Assembly (NCBI GenBank): GCA_035771165.1
Contig: JAWNZC010000444.1
Coordinates: 325,001-389,000 of the forward strand
Length of the DNA stretch: 64,000 bases
Direction of reading: 5' to 3'
Source of the DNA: Paragorgia papillata
Lineage: Eukaryota > Cnidaria > Anthozoa > Scleralcyonacea > Coralliidae
This document shows positions 23,701-37,300 of this stretch, one piece after another. How positions within the stretch are numbered: the first letter of the stretch is position 1; each line of letters opens with the position of its first letter. The translations under genes were made by a program, and so were the position numbers. The notes beneath the pieces were generated by a model. That model saw nothing but the letters and a program-made list of their open reading frames with translations. It was not told the DNA's origin and ran no database searches.

Positions 23701-26700
23701 GAGAACGTCTTGTTGATTTGTTATACCTGTTTTGTTAAAAACGTCTTCACCTTCCGAGTCGAGTTCTAGAAACTCTGACAGCGAAAGCGAACTTTATGCG
23801 GACATTGCTGGTATGGATGGGGTCAACATATGTGTTATGTGTGAGAAATACCCCCAAAACGCTGTTAGAAGTGGTTATAAGCGAACGAAAATAATGGGAT
23901 AAAAGAAAATAGTGTCAATACAACAATAGTGTAAATAAAGGTAAATAAACTCGTAAAATCGTGTTCTATCGGTGGTTAGTAAATGGTGTGAGAGCCAACC
24001 AACTTATTCATTTTCGTAGCGATGTGTACCACCAGGTTCACGAATTCGCAATAAAACGATGAGCCCGAAAAACTATGGTCGAGACAATTAAAATGTCATC
24101 GGCAAGACAGTTTCATACTTCAGAAAGTTCTTGTTTAAAATACTAGTATCTCATGACCAGGCCTACACGTATAGAGTCATCAATGTTCTCACACACCAAA
24201 AACACGCGCAACGAGGGAAGGCCCATGACTTGTGAAGAGCGTTAAACCACTTGAAATGACCACCAGTCAAGGGTCAGTTAGTGACGTCATCAGTTAGTGA
24301 CGTCATCAGTTACTCCCTATTCTCACAGAAGTGGCAACGCTACTGTGACACACAAATTACAAATAACAAGGTTTAGACGGAGAGAACAAGAAATGACGTT
24401 GGAAGGGCTATTTCGACTTCTCTCAAACTTCCATATCTCAAATCGCAAATCTAATTTAGATAGCCTATCTGATCGCAGGAGAATCATAACTACCAAACTA
24501 TTTGAGAAAATAAGTAGTAACAATAATGAACATAAGCTGCACAAACTTTTACCCAAGGAAAACTATTGTAGCAAGAACTTGCGAAGCGCTCGGAAATTCC
24601 ATGTTCCAGTCTGTAAGACTAATCGACTAAAGAACAGTTTTATCTATAGTAATTGCATATAGTACTTTCATTTTTTTATATTTATATATTTTTAAGTAAT
24701 TCATAGATCTAATTGATGTAAAGTTTTTATCTAATTCAGCTTTAGCAGGCTGCAAATTTTGAAACTTAATAAACTATCTATCTATCTAAAATATTTTCGA
24801 AATTGTTTTTTTGCCACGATATCAAAATATCTCAAAGTTTAACTTCTCGTCTATTTTCTTATAACATCACGTTATTTAGACCAGTCAACAAGAAGATGGG
24901 GTCATTAGAAAACCAGATACAATATAGGATAAAGCAAAGTGGAAAGGTGCATGGTAAACTGCCGAGATTTTTAGTAACGAAAAACTGACGTTTAGAGCGG
25001 AGCCCTTCATCAGAGTAAAATGTTATGAATTTGACACTGATGAAGGGCTCCACCCGAAACGTCAGTTTTTCGTTACTAAAAATCTCGGCAGTTAACCACC
25101 TTTTCATTTTGCTGTGTTCAAAACACTGCCTACGCAGCACTCTACTTTTTTACAATACAGGATATATTAAAACGTAACAGAAAATACGATTTAAAGGGCA
25201 ACTATACGTTTCCAGGTTATTCTATTTTCCGTTGAAGTCGGAAAAGTTCAATCTAAAACCGAAGAAATAATTGAAACCAGTCACTCGGTTCCACTTTTAT
25301 GAACTGTCTAAGTTTGAGTTTTTGCTCCTTTTGCTGAACTCGTGTGAAATACGACCGCGTCGAAATAAAGACTGGTACTAGTACCCTGTGATGTCATACC
25401 GGTAACAAACAACAAGGTGATTGGTGGGTTTTACTGGTATGACGTCAAAGACAATGGAGTACCCATTCTCCTAGAAACGCGGTCATGCTTCAAGAGGACC
25501 TAAGAAGGCTTCGCTGATAAATTCTTCGCTAGAGTTTTACCTCGAATTCATATTTTTCTTTACTTTTGCTAAGTTAGATGATAACACTTTCAGAAGAAAA
25601 TATAACTTCAAAAGGTTTAGTTGACCTTTAAAGGTTAGAATTTTTGCAAGATGACATTAACGCCTTGTTGCATAGAAATAAGACCGAATAGTAAGAGACG
25701 AATGCATGATTAGAATACTTACAAAAATCTGTAGAGGATGATATTTTGGTTGTTTAAAGAACACTGTAGGAATAACTAATCTTGATTTACCACCAGCTGT
25801 TGTGACGTCTTCTCTTTGAGCTTCGGAGTCTTGTACTAACTGTTGGATTTCACTCGTAGCATTTTCAACTGTACTAAGACGTTCATCAGTGTCATCAATT
25901 GTTGGTATTTCAAGTATATTGACATTGCTATTTCTTGTGTGAGGAAGTGTGGACACCAAGCTAATGATTTCATCCTACAAACATAATTTAAGCCTGGATT
26001 AAACGCCCTGGGATGCACAATTCAAGCTGTTAGCGTGCTGCCTCTCACCCCTAAAATTAGGCCCAGTCAAATGAGGTTAGTACTTGGATGGGTAATTATA
26101 ACCTAATTGGCTTCATGTGAGTAGGGTTATTGGTTCTTTCCTGCGGCTCGAGGATTTTTCACCGGGTTCTCCGGTTTTCCACCCTCGGCAAAATCAACAC
26201 CATGGTTTCCCTATAAATAAATTCACTTCACTTCACTTCACTTCACTTCACTTCACTTCACTTCACTTCACTTCACTTCACTTCACTTCACTTCACTTCA
26301 CTTCACTTCACTTCATAAGAATCACAACTCTTGTTCTCGTTTGACCGCCAATTCTCATGCACTCTTGTTGACTCTCATCAACTTTAAACCTGGAATCGGT
26401 TGTACGAAGCCCGCAGATAGCTTATCCGATTAATAAGTCTTTGGTAGAGAACCGCACTAGTCATGCTTTGAAGTTTGAACAACTTAATTTAAACTTATCC
26501 GCCGAATAGCTGCTTAAGTATCTGATATTTCTATTGGGCAGATAAAATTTTAGTTTAGTTTTATCAAAGCATTGAAAGCACTGTTCACTCGCTGGGACTA
26601 TATCCGGGCTTCATGCAACGATCTTCGGTAAAGACCGCTTATCAATTAACCTCGTACCCAGGGACGCCGAGTAAAGAACTTAGTACGGGGTTGGTTATCA

Positions 26701-29700
26701 ACATATTATCAATCAGATTTCAGAGAAATCGCGTTAAGACCGCTCATGCACGTGAGCCATATAATACAAATAGTTAATACCTAATAGCAATCGCAAAATT
26801 CTTACCTCTGCACCTGACCTCAATGGTCGAACTGCATGTCTGGGAACATGTCCAATAGCAGACAACTGACTTGAGTGAGGTTTATAACCAAGTATACTGT
26901 ACTGTTGAGGAACCTGAAAAATAACAGGGGTTCTCAACACGTTAACATCCGTTTAAAAATAGTAAATATTTTCAGTATTTTGAAAAAAACACGTAAAAGT
27001 TTGGAAGAACAACAAATGGCGACCATTGAAAACTTTCACAAGAATTTCTATAACGCAATGAGAACTAGAGAAAAAAACGACATAGCTTGTACAACAAAAA
27101 CATACGAAAAAACTTTACCAACTCAAGCTGAAAACACTAATAACGTACAAAATACTAAACAAACAAACAAACAAACAAACAAACAAACAAACAAACAAAC
27201 AAACAAACAAACAAACAAACAAACAAACAAAATTTCTTATTATTAGGACATAGTGACAGTCAATTATATATAGAAGAACCCGGTATTTTTATACTTTATA
27301 TATATACTTAATAAATGAAGAGGCTTGAGCCAACGGAAGACGATATCCAGAAGGATCTCATGGAAGGATCTCAAGCTAGTCTTCTTGAGATATAGATATA
27401 CAGTAAAAGAAAACAGAGACCAACAACTTCTGATATTAGGCCTTTTTATTAAACGTTTCGGTATATTATACCTTCCTCAGTACGATAGCCTATCGTATAT
27501 TGGTATATAGCTATCGTACTGAGGAAATAATATATTTATATTTCTGTATATATATTTAACAGTTATACCATGAGCTCGAGTCGTATATGAGCTCATAGCC
27601 AACGAAGGCAACTAATACTTCCGCCATGCGTAATGATACATTCACACAGAATTTCTCGCTGAGCTGTTCGGCAAACAGCTTCAGTGAAATGTTGCATAAA
27701 TGTTGCTCGAGAGCCAAAACATGTGTTGAGCAGATCAATAAAAAAGATTAAAAGGTACCTTTATGAAGTCAAAAGGTGGGTCAGTTGTTTATATTAGCGT
27801 TGCTGTCGTGAAAAAGGTTTTGATTTCATGCAAAAATTAAACTGAAACACCTTCGGCAGTGAAACTAAATTACTTAGTTGGTTGTTTTTGAAAAAGAACA
27901 TGCTTTTTACTACTCCAAATGCTTATCTAAATAAAAAAAGTCTCTTTACTGGTGATCTCCTACGAAATGTGTGTTGTAAGCTTCATTTTAACCGTGAGTT
28001 TCTTTGTTTGGCAAAATTTTGTCATTTTGTCGTGTTTCTGAAGTAAAAAGACGTAATTTTTAGGTGAATGTTACCATTTGACATACTAAATTGTGTATTT
28101 GTTAATGTATTTTTACACAATGTTGTTTTTTTATACATTGGTTTGAGGGTGTTGATGTTTTTCTGTATAAAAATCCGTCAATTTCAACTCTTTTCGGCAG
28201 TTTAAAAAAATCATGCCGCCATCTTGTTTTTCCTCTACTAGCAGGATATGAGCTGATAGCCTAGTAGTAGGGAACCAATCAGATTACGCAAAAGCTCATA
28301 TCCGATAGCATGCTATATAATAAATATATATATCCCATTAAGTCTCTGCCTTCTAAAAAACAATGAGTTTAATGTAAACTCATAGTTTATATTAATTGAT
28401 TGAAGTGTAGAGTTTGTGGACGGAGTAATATGAAGAATTTGACAAAGAAATTGAGAACTTTTTTGCACACACCGCACGTACCCAGAAAAATTTTGTCCCG
28501 AGCAGTTCTAATGGATATATAAATCAAACAGAAACAAATTCAAATAAAATGGCAAGTTAGAATTCAACCAATTGGATTAGCGCTAATAAGCTTTTCAAAA
28601 CAATGTTTTCAATTTGTTTGCTTTATCAAGTAATAAAACATCATGTATAACATTAGAGTTAGCCTAGTTTCTAGGCCTATCGTTTCCGCTATGAGCTTGG
28701 CCGCGTAGTCGGTTGGGGTTCTGGGGAGAGGCTGGAAACGAGAAGGCCTAGCCAAATTCACAAAAAGGTCCTGCCCAGAATCGTTCTAGATCTGGCCCTT
28801 CGAGTGTTCCTGGGATCTAGCGTACATCTACCGTAAACAACACTGAGCGACATGAGCGGCAGTATATTATATAAAAAGCATAAGGATGTCTGCGAAGATT
28901 TTACCAAAGATCTTGGCGATCGAAAGAAGGAAATCATGGAATATATTCCAATTGGAGCTCGGAATGAAAATTTAACTGTTTAACTTTCAACTTTTAGCGG
29001 TTGCAGAAGGAAAGCTAGTCAAGAAATCTAGGTATTATTTTATGCAGATGGAATAGTAAATGTCGGGAAACACTTAGGACATCATAACATCACAATTCTT
29101 CCTCAATAAACAACCAAGTGTTTACGAATTTTGCTAGGCCTCCGCAGCGGGTCCGTTCGGATCACTTCCGAAACGCGTTAACCGAGGAAGGCCTAAAGAC
29201 TATATATAGACCTAGGCTATATTAGAGTGTCGTAAATCAATCTCGTTCCCAGAGCCCACGTTCCCCACCCGGGAAACGAGAGACTCTGGGATAATCCGTT
29301 TCAAATCACAGGATTCTTGTTATTCCGTTGAGGTACGCATGCGTAAATATCCGAGCGGAATCTGGATAGTATGTTCTCCTTGTTTGACTTTTCCCCAAAC
29401 AAGTCAATGGGGTTGCTGGCGAAGCTCGAATTACAGCATCTACACACATACGGCGAAGATATCGATCGCGGCAACGTCTTCACTGGAGTCTTGTCGTCCG
29501 ACATCTTTGTTATTTTGGTTTTATTAATTCTACTTCCGGTCACTTCAGACCCACTCATGCTCACTATTCAGCCAATAACGTAACGATTTGAAACGGATTA
29601 TCCCAGAGTCTCTCGTTTCCCGGGTGGGGAACGTGCATGAGCTCTGGGAACGAGATTGGTCGTAAATACGAACTAACCTTCAGCTTGAAGTAAGGTATAT

Positions 29701-31376
29701 ATGGCTCCACTTGAATCACTGTAGCTTCAACTGATAACTGACCCACAGAATTTGGAATCTAGAATAAAAAATATTGTTGTGTTTGAAAATCGATACGCCG
29801 ATTTGTTGTAATCATGCATATACTGGCTTTTTCACATAATCTTTCATATTTCAAAACTTCCATTCCACTGGTGTATGGGTTATGTAAATACGGTAAACTC
29901 GTAAAATAAGTTATCGGCGTTTTTACTGGATTTATATTCAGGAGGGCTAAATTTCAAGGGCAGGAAATTTCGCCTTTTAAAATAGGTTATTTATATGAAA
30001 AATTATATAAAGGAAGTTTCAGCCAAAACCTCCGACCTGCGATTTAGCGTATTTTTCCTTTTTCCAATGTATGTATGTGTAAAATTATGTACATATGAAG
30101 ACGTTTTTTTACTCAGATATTAAGAAATTATTAACCGAGAACGAACGAGATCTTAACCGGAGAAATATCAAAGCGAGACGCAAGCAAGGGTCATACAAAA
30201 AAAACACAATAGAAATCTGATATTTTCCCGTACATACCGAGTAAACGAAGTTAATTAATCGTTATAACATAGATGTAATATGACGGCGTTTTTTGATTGG
30301 CTACCGTGCGTGCTCCATTTAACAATTAGAAAACGAGGACGAGTTGTCTAATTGTTTTAGTAATAGTATCAACCATAAACAACTTTTCTTTAACGTAAAG
30401 AAGTCTTATCAAACATTGTTCTTATCAAAACATTGTTCTAAATGTTCAGATAGTTTTACCTTTTTGTTTGCAGAAGTCTCCCCATACATAATGCAGAGCA
30501 GTTCGATGGCGTATGGTAAACAATCGCTCACAAAATACAAGATTGTAACTACTTTGCTTCAAATTTGGTGTAGATATACTCCACAGATTTTCATGTGGTT
30601 ATGGAATTTCTAAGAATTGTCAATTTAGTGACCTTCATATCTCAGCAGTGCTTTTATAGTTGTAAACCTGACAAGCGAACAAGCGAATAAGCACATTCAC
30701 GTCACAGATAAAAGTCAACGAAATATGTACGTTTTTAGTGTTCTGTTTTATAAATTAAATTTTTAAGACCCAAACCACCTTGAAATGCAAATTTCGTCGA
30801 AAAGTGTTTTTTTGAGATTTTGACACTTTGCAGTGTAAATACGAAAAATCAAAATTTGCAATATAAAAAGAAACATATAGAGAATTGATTTAGCAGATAT
30901 TTGAAAAAGTGGAAAAACCTAATTTTTTTGTATAAGACCACCTTAAACGTAATGAGAAACTCATTTTTAATCAACGAAATAAATCTTGTTTTCCGTTGCT
31001 TTTTGTCTGATTTTCTGTTATAAAAGAAATGGTTCATGGTTTGGTGTGCTCCACGGAGTTATGGATGAAGTTGGGAGAGCACACAGAAATCTAGACAAGT
31101 ACAGATCGTGGACAGATACGTGACTTAACAAAGTGGATATTTACAGTATAGCCGCGGTTGTGCTTCAGTATCGGCAAACAATTGATCTTATTGTTACTGA
31201 CATATCATAAGATAAATTTCAGCTTATATACTAGAGGAAAAAATCCAATTTACTTACGCCATCTTCTTTCTCAACAGCTGTTTTGTATACAGGAAATGAG
31301 AAAGATGAAACCATATCAGGTTCGATGCAAAATGGCGTGGAAATTTTATTGTTCGCGGATTCAGGGTGACGAGTTC
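17757..31376 (-). CDS. CFAP221: CFAP221 exons 17-25: variable C-terminal region and stop
   Basis: Exons: 31376-31258, 29758-29678, 26913-26806, 25974-25723, 22577-22431, 21248-21148, 19794-19702, 18947-18837, 17886-17757. The part is acidic and proline/serine-rich (DTPDLLQELPEDDEMSD, DDDVTDSPGSPAVLSPEM) and ends in a basic amphipathic stretch RLGRLVRQRLQEMNSLLK followed by TGA. That stretch looks like a possible calmodulin-binding helix, a known property of the family, but this is inference. Exon 24 could instead read through its donor to a TGA at 18791-18793. I prefer splicing to 17886 because the phase fits (AG|A) and the final exon has coding character. No clear AATAAA lies just past the stop. 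Confidence 0.88.
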
Positions 31377-34300
31377 CTAAAAATGATAGAGATAATAAAC
31401 AGCAATGCAGATGAGATTTTCAAATTATGTAAGCTTTTTCATGAGTTTGTATCAACTTTTCTAAACAAACGAAGTCCGTTTTCACTATCTTTTACATGAC
31501 ATTGTATAAAATTTAATACCAAGAAATGTACCATAATGCTACTCACGTTTTCTATTTCTTAAACAAAACAACAAGACAAAAAAACACACACAAATAAATA
31601 AATAGACGACTACTGCGTAATTTTCGCTTTTGTAAAGTTAAAATAAATTTCCGCTTTTCCGCTTTCCTAAAAAAATAGTTTTAATCGATTTAGCAGCCTC
31701 GTAGCCAGGCGTCATTTGAGGAGGGAGGGTGTCGCGCAAAGGGGCTGATGGGAAGATCCTCAAATCGGCTCTTATAATCTTGTTTATCATGCTAAGATGG
31801 ATTAAGTAAGCAAAAACTTAATTCCTACCAAAGTTGATCGTTTTAAAACCTATGGTTTCCGATATTTCTGCAAGAAACAATAGTTACAACACGCAAAGGA
31901 TTGTGGTTAAATGTACAAGTCGCCATCTTTTTCGGTACAGTAACGTCAGTTAATAGAAACAATAGTCCAGTACATACAGTGAGCGTGTCTGTGTTCACGT
32001 GATTTTATTGATATCAGGTAAAGTCACTTGAGCATGATATTTCTGTACATAGACAAGATATATCATACCCTGGGTGGCAGAGGTTCTTCCACGTTCGTAG
32101 GGATAATAGGGGGTAAGCGAGGACGCCAAGCGGGTTGGCTCCTCCCACTTTACCGCCTGGCTTCCTTGCGTGCCCCCGTTATCGCTCACGAGCGTCGAAA
32201 AACCTCAGGCACCCAGGGTAGGTATATCACTAGAAACACTCAAACATAAAATATGGTTCTTAAAAGTACCTGAAGTAAATTTCCCTTCCTTCCAGTCACT
32301 AAGGTATTGATTTAAAGAGTGTAAATGGCGCTTAACTCGTAGACGAATGATAACCTAAAGGAATAAATAAAAAAAGATATGCAGGCGAAGTCAAGACAGG
32401 ACAGGACAAGACACGACAGCACACGACACAACACGCTGGACACGACAAAACAAAACACAACACAACACAACACAACACGACATGACACGACACGACACGA
32501 CACGACACGACACGACACGACACAACACAACACAACACAACACAACACAACACAACACAACACAACACAACACAACACAACACAACACAACACAACACAA
32601 CACAACACAGCACTCAACTGCACTACACTACACTACACTACACGACACGACACGAGACGACAGGACACGGCATAACAACATAACATCTCCTCCGTCGCTT
32701 GCTCTGTACAAAACTCTGACAAACACTTTCCCGCGCAGATCACGCTCGGTTAATAATGAGTATATTATTATTTGGTTATGTATACCTTACGACCAGCTTG
32801 GATAAAGCTTTTCAAGACTCGGTGCCTTTTAGTCCAGTCATCATTAACAAACGAATCAAATCTGGCTGTGTACCCAGGAGTCTAAGACACAAATATAGTG
32901 TTAAAATAATCGAGTTATCTATTGACAGAGCTGCTAAACTGCACAATTTTTGACACAATCACAAAACACTTACAACGTTTGCTTGCCGGTGAATTCTTCG
33001 CTGGGTACAGCTGGTACAAGAACGGTCGAATTCGACATCAGCAAGTGGATCACCTCTTTGTATCTAGATTTACCATGAGAACATCTAAATAAACTTTTTA
33101 CATCTATTAACAATTAAGAAACTAAATATACTGTATAGTTTTCACTTTCAGCCAGTCATAACGTATGTAATAAAATTATATAAAGTTATATTTGACTCTA
33201 GCTTATCTTATTTGTTGCGTTTTTACTGGTTGTTGATTGTTGCACAGTAAAATATTTGTTGGGGGTGTGTGTTCTAATGGTGATAACAGTGATTAATACC
33301 GACACCAGACCGAGTAGAAAATGTTTACACGGGGAATGGAAGCGACATGGTATAAATTGACTTAATTATTTTGCAACGATGCATGTTAGCGATCCAGATT
33401 TTAAGAATAAAGTTCAGGGGTACATGTTGTAATATTGGTAGTGGCGGTAGTAGTGGTGGCGGTAGTAGTAGTAGGTGGTAGTGGAGTGATGGCGGTAGTG
33501 GTGGTAGCGGTGGTAGTGGTGGCGGTAGTAGTGGAGTGATGGAGGTAGTGGTGGTAGCGGTAGTAGTGGTGGCGGTAGTGGTGGCGGTAGTAGTGGTAGC
33601 GGTGGTAGTGGTGGCGGTGGTAGTGGTGGCGGTAGTAGTAGTAGGTGGTAGTGGTAGTAGTAGTAGGTGGTAGTGGAGTGATGGCGGCAGTGGTGGTAGC
33701 GGTAGTAGTGGTGGCGGTAGTAGTAGTAGGTGGTAGTGGAGTGATGGCGGTAGTGGTGGTAGCGGTGGTAGTGGTAGCGGTGGTAGTGGTGGCGGTAGTA
33801 GTAGTAGGTGGTAGTGGAGTGATGGAGGTAGTGGTGGTAGCGGTAGTAGTGGTGGCGGTAGTAGTGGTGGCGGTAGTAGTGGTGGCGGTAGTAGTGGTGG
33901 CGGTAGTAGTAGTAGGTGGTAGTGGAGTGATGGCGGCAGTGGTGGTAGCGGTAGTAGTGGTGGCGGTGGTAGTAGTAGGTGGTAGTGGAGTGATGGCGGT
34001 AGTGGTAGTAGCGGTGGTAGTGGTAGCGGTGGTAGTGGTGGCGGTAGTAGTAGTAGGTGGTAGTGGAGTGATGGAGGTAGTGGTGGTAGCGGTAGTAGTG
34101 GTGGCGGTAGTAGTGGTGGCGGTAGTAGTGGTGGCGGTAGTAGTGGTGGCGGTAGTAGTAGTAGGTGGTAGTGGAGTGATGGCGGCAGTGGTGGTAGCGG
34201 TAGTAGTGGTGGCGGTGGTAGTAGTAGGTGGTAGTGGAGTGATGGCGGTAGTGGTGGTAGCGGTAGTAGTGGTGGCGGTAGTAGTGGTGGCGGTGGTAGT

Positions 34301-37300
34301 GGTAGCGGTGGTAGTGGTGGCGGTAGTAGGTGGTAGTGGAGTGATGGCGGCAGTGGTGGTAGCGGTAGTAGTGGTGGCGGTAGTAGTGGTGGCGGTAGTA
34401 GTGGTGGCGGTAGTAGTGGTGGCGGTAGTAGTGGTGGCGGTAGTAGTGGTGGCGGTAGTAGTGGTGGCGGTAGTAGTGGTGGCGGTAGTAGTGGTGGCGG
34501 TAGTAGTGGTGGCGGTAGTAGTGGTGGCGGTAGTAGTGGTGGCGGTAGTAGTGGTGGCGGTAGTAGTAGTAGGTGGTAGTGGAGTGGTGGTAGCGGTGGT
34601 AGTGGTGGCGGTAGTAGTGGTGGCGGTGGTAGTGGTAGCGGTGGTAGTGGTGGCGTTAGTAGTAGTAGGTGGTAGTGGAGTGATGGCGGTAGTGGTGGTA
34701 GCGGTAGTAGTGGTGGCGGTAGTAGTAGTAGGTGGTAGTGGAGTGATGGCGGCAGTGGTGGTAGCGGTGGTAGTGGTGGTGGTAGTTGTTGTGGTAGTTG
34801 TATAATGGTAGTGGTGGTAGTAGTGATGGCGGTAGTGGTGGTGGTGGTAGTGACGGTAGTTGTGGTGGTGGTAGTTGAAGTGGTAGTTGTATAGACCACT
34901 TTCATAATGGAAACTAATTTGAATATTCTTTTATGTGCATCTTAATTAAGCCTTTATAGCCTCGTTTGTGTGTCTGCAATTCAAAAGAATCTTTGCTTTT
35001 GATAACGAGGCCAGAAAGGCTTATTTAGATGCACATAAAAGAATATTTTAAAAGATGACCATTATGAAAGTGGTCTATAGTGGTAGTGGTGTTCGATTGT
35101 TGTAAATATCAGTAAGGGGTAAATTAAGCATTAAATCATGCGTGACTCGGACAATGTCCAATCTGAAAGTGAGTTGTATTACCCCGAAAGGCGAAAGCAA
35201 TAAAAAAACAAAGCAACACTGAGAATAAAAATTTTATATCACGCTATACGTACAGTACATACGGTATCTTATTTAAAAAAAGCCATATGATACCTCGACC
35301 GCTTGGTCGTTGCGGGGAAATATCAGACCTTGGTCTTTTATGTACTGTCAAAACCTCGGTCTGATGTTTTCCTGTAATGACCGTACCCTCAGTTAATATA
35401 AAATTAAAAATTATATTAAATTATATTTGCCATTTAAACCGTTTCAAAAATCATTAATAATTCAAGAGGAAAACATAAAAAAAATCAGTATCATGTCCGT
35501 GGTTTTATACCTGATAAAAATTATTGACGTCAGAAAGAATACTAATGAACATACAATTTTTAAATAAAGAATACTAAATAAATGAGCATACAATATTTTA
35601 TAAAGAATACTAATGAACATACAATTTTATATAAAGAATACTAATGAACATAACAACCAACAACGAAACGTTTTTGAAGCCGTTCAATAAACTCGTATCA
35701 CCTGTTTTATCAGGTCAAAAACCATTCAGGCTACGCTCTCGTGGTTTTAAAACACTGCTGCTCCTTTATTAAAGTAATAATGCAACAAATTTTCATCTTG
35801 TATAACGTAAACGAGTTTCAAAACAAAATGTAATTAGGGTGTACTACCTTGTATTCCTTTTCTGCCAGTGCACGCTCTTCTAAATATTTATTTTTCTCAT
35901 AGTCTAAAATTGCATCTTGCCCCAGTTTGACACACCTGTGTGAGAAGAGAATTAGACATCAACAACATTACAAGTACTTTAGAAATAAATCAATAATGTA
36001 ATATTTACCATCGCAGCTGATTCTGCCTTTCTTCCAAAGCATCTTGCTGAACTTTATACTCAAACACAGTCTCCTAAAAAAGATACATATTAGGGTCATT
36101 TAACGTGGCTCCATACAGTCTCTTGAAAAATGGAAAATACAAGTTTGAGAGTCCAAAACACGTGTATAAACAATTCGGAAAAAGAATAAAAGTAAATGTT
36201 ATGCATAGTTGAACATTTTGACAATCAAAAACTGTCACCAAATAAATAGCAACAGTTGTTGCTATGGCAACAAAGAATTCGTCACGTGATCTTCTCTGCC
36301 GTTTCCCGTTTACCTGAATTTTAAGGGGCATTAAGATTGACGGTTTTTTTTGCTAACGCCAAACCGCAAACCACTAAAAACCACGTGACCAAGAGCCTGA
36401 CGTCGCGTTTGCCGTAATTTCTTGACGTTTCAACCCGCAAGACCCCGATCTTCACGTAAGTCATTTACCTCAAGATATTAACGAATAACTAACTGTTCAG
36501 TGACTACACGTTTCATAACTATATCCATGACAAACACTATCTTATCTTTGATTCAGTAAGTTTTTTGTTCGCGAAAATGATAAAATCTATCTATTTTGAG
36601 TACTTTAACCCAAAGCATGGTTGACTGGTGAAAATAAACATGGCCGCCAATTTCCAAAGTTAAAACAAAGATCTTGTTTTATTTGCATTTATAGTATTTC
36701 TGCCTCGTTTTGACTTCCATAGATGCTCAGGTTTGTGTTTGTTATTTTGAACATTTGGGAAATGTCATCTTTCGAGTTTTTAAGAGCAATTATTCACAAT
36801 TCCTCGTGGTCGGTAAGATATTTCTAAATTTCTAATTTCTAAATGGTTTCTTGCCTTTCCTATAATATTATACTGTATGTCGTTGCATTTGTGGTGGTTC
36901 CTTTCTTGGCGTTTAAATTTGAGTGGGCCCTCAGGAGCTCGGGGCCCTGGCACGTGCCTCAAAGTGCCCCTAGGTTAATCCGCCACTGCCAGTTTGAGTA
37001 GAGAGAATACTAGGTGCTCCGGTGCAATAGACAGTTGTAATTGATACGTTGAATGAAGACTTGTCAAAAAGCCAGCTAGCAAACAGAACTTCTTTCCTAG
37101 GTCTATAATTATGTTCAATAACATACCTTCATTTGTTTTGTACTCAGTGAGACATCTTTCTTTTGCTTGACAGCTGAAATAATTTGTAAGTATAATTAGG
37201 TGACTAGCCCTATGTGACGGCAATAAAATCAGATCCTAATTTTATCAACTGTAATACGACCAAAATACCCCCATTCACAAGATATATAACACGTAAAGAT

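Noticed and set aside
32312..32805. Overlapping Cys-Val and Thr-Gln-His frames
   Set aside because: Pentanucleotide (ACACA)n array read in several frames; not protein-coding.
33325..34905. Open frames of 526 (minus) and 386 (plus) codons
   Set aside because: Both are translations of the triplet minisatellite (poly LPPP and VVVA patterns); no start context, no domain, and the same bases are open on both strands.
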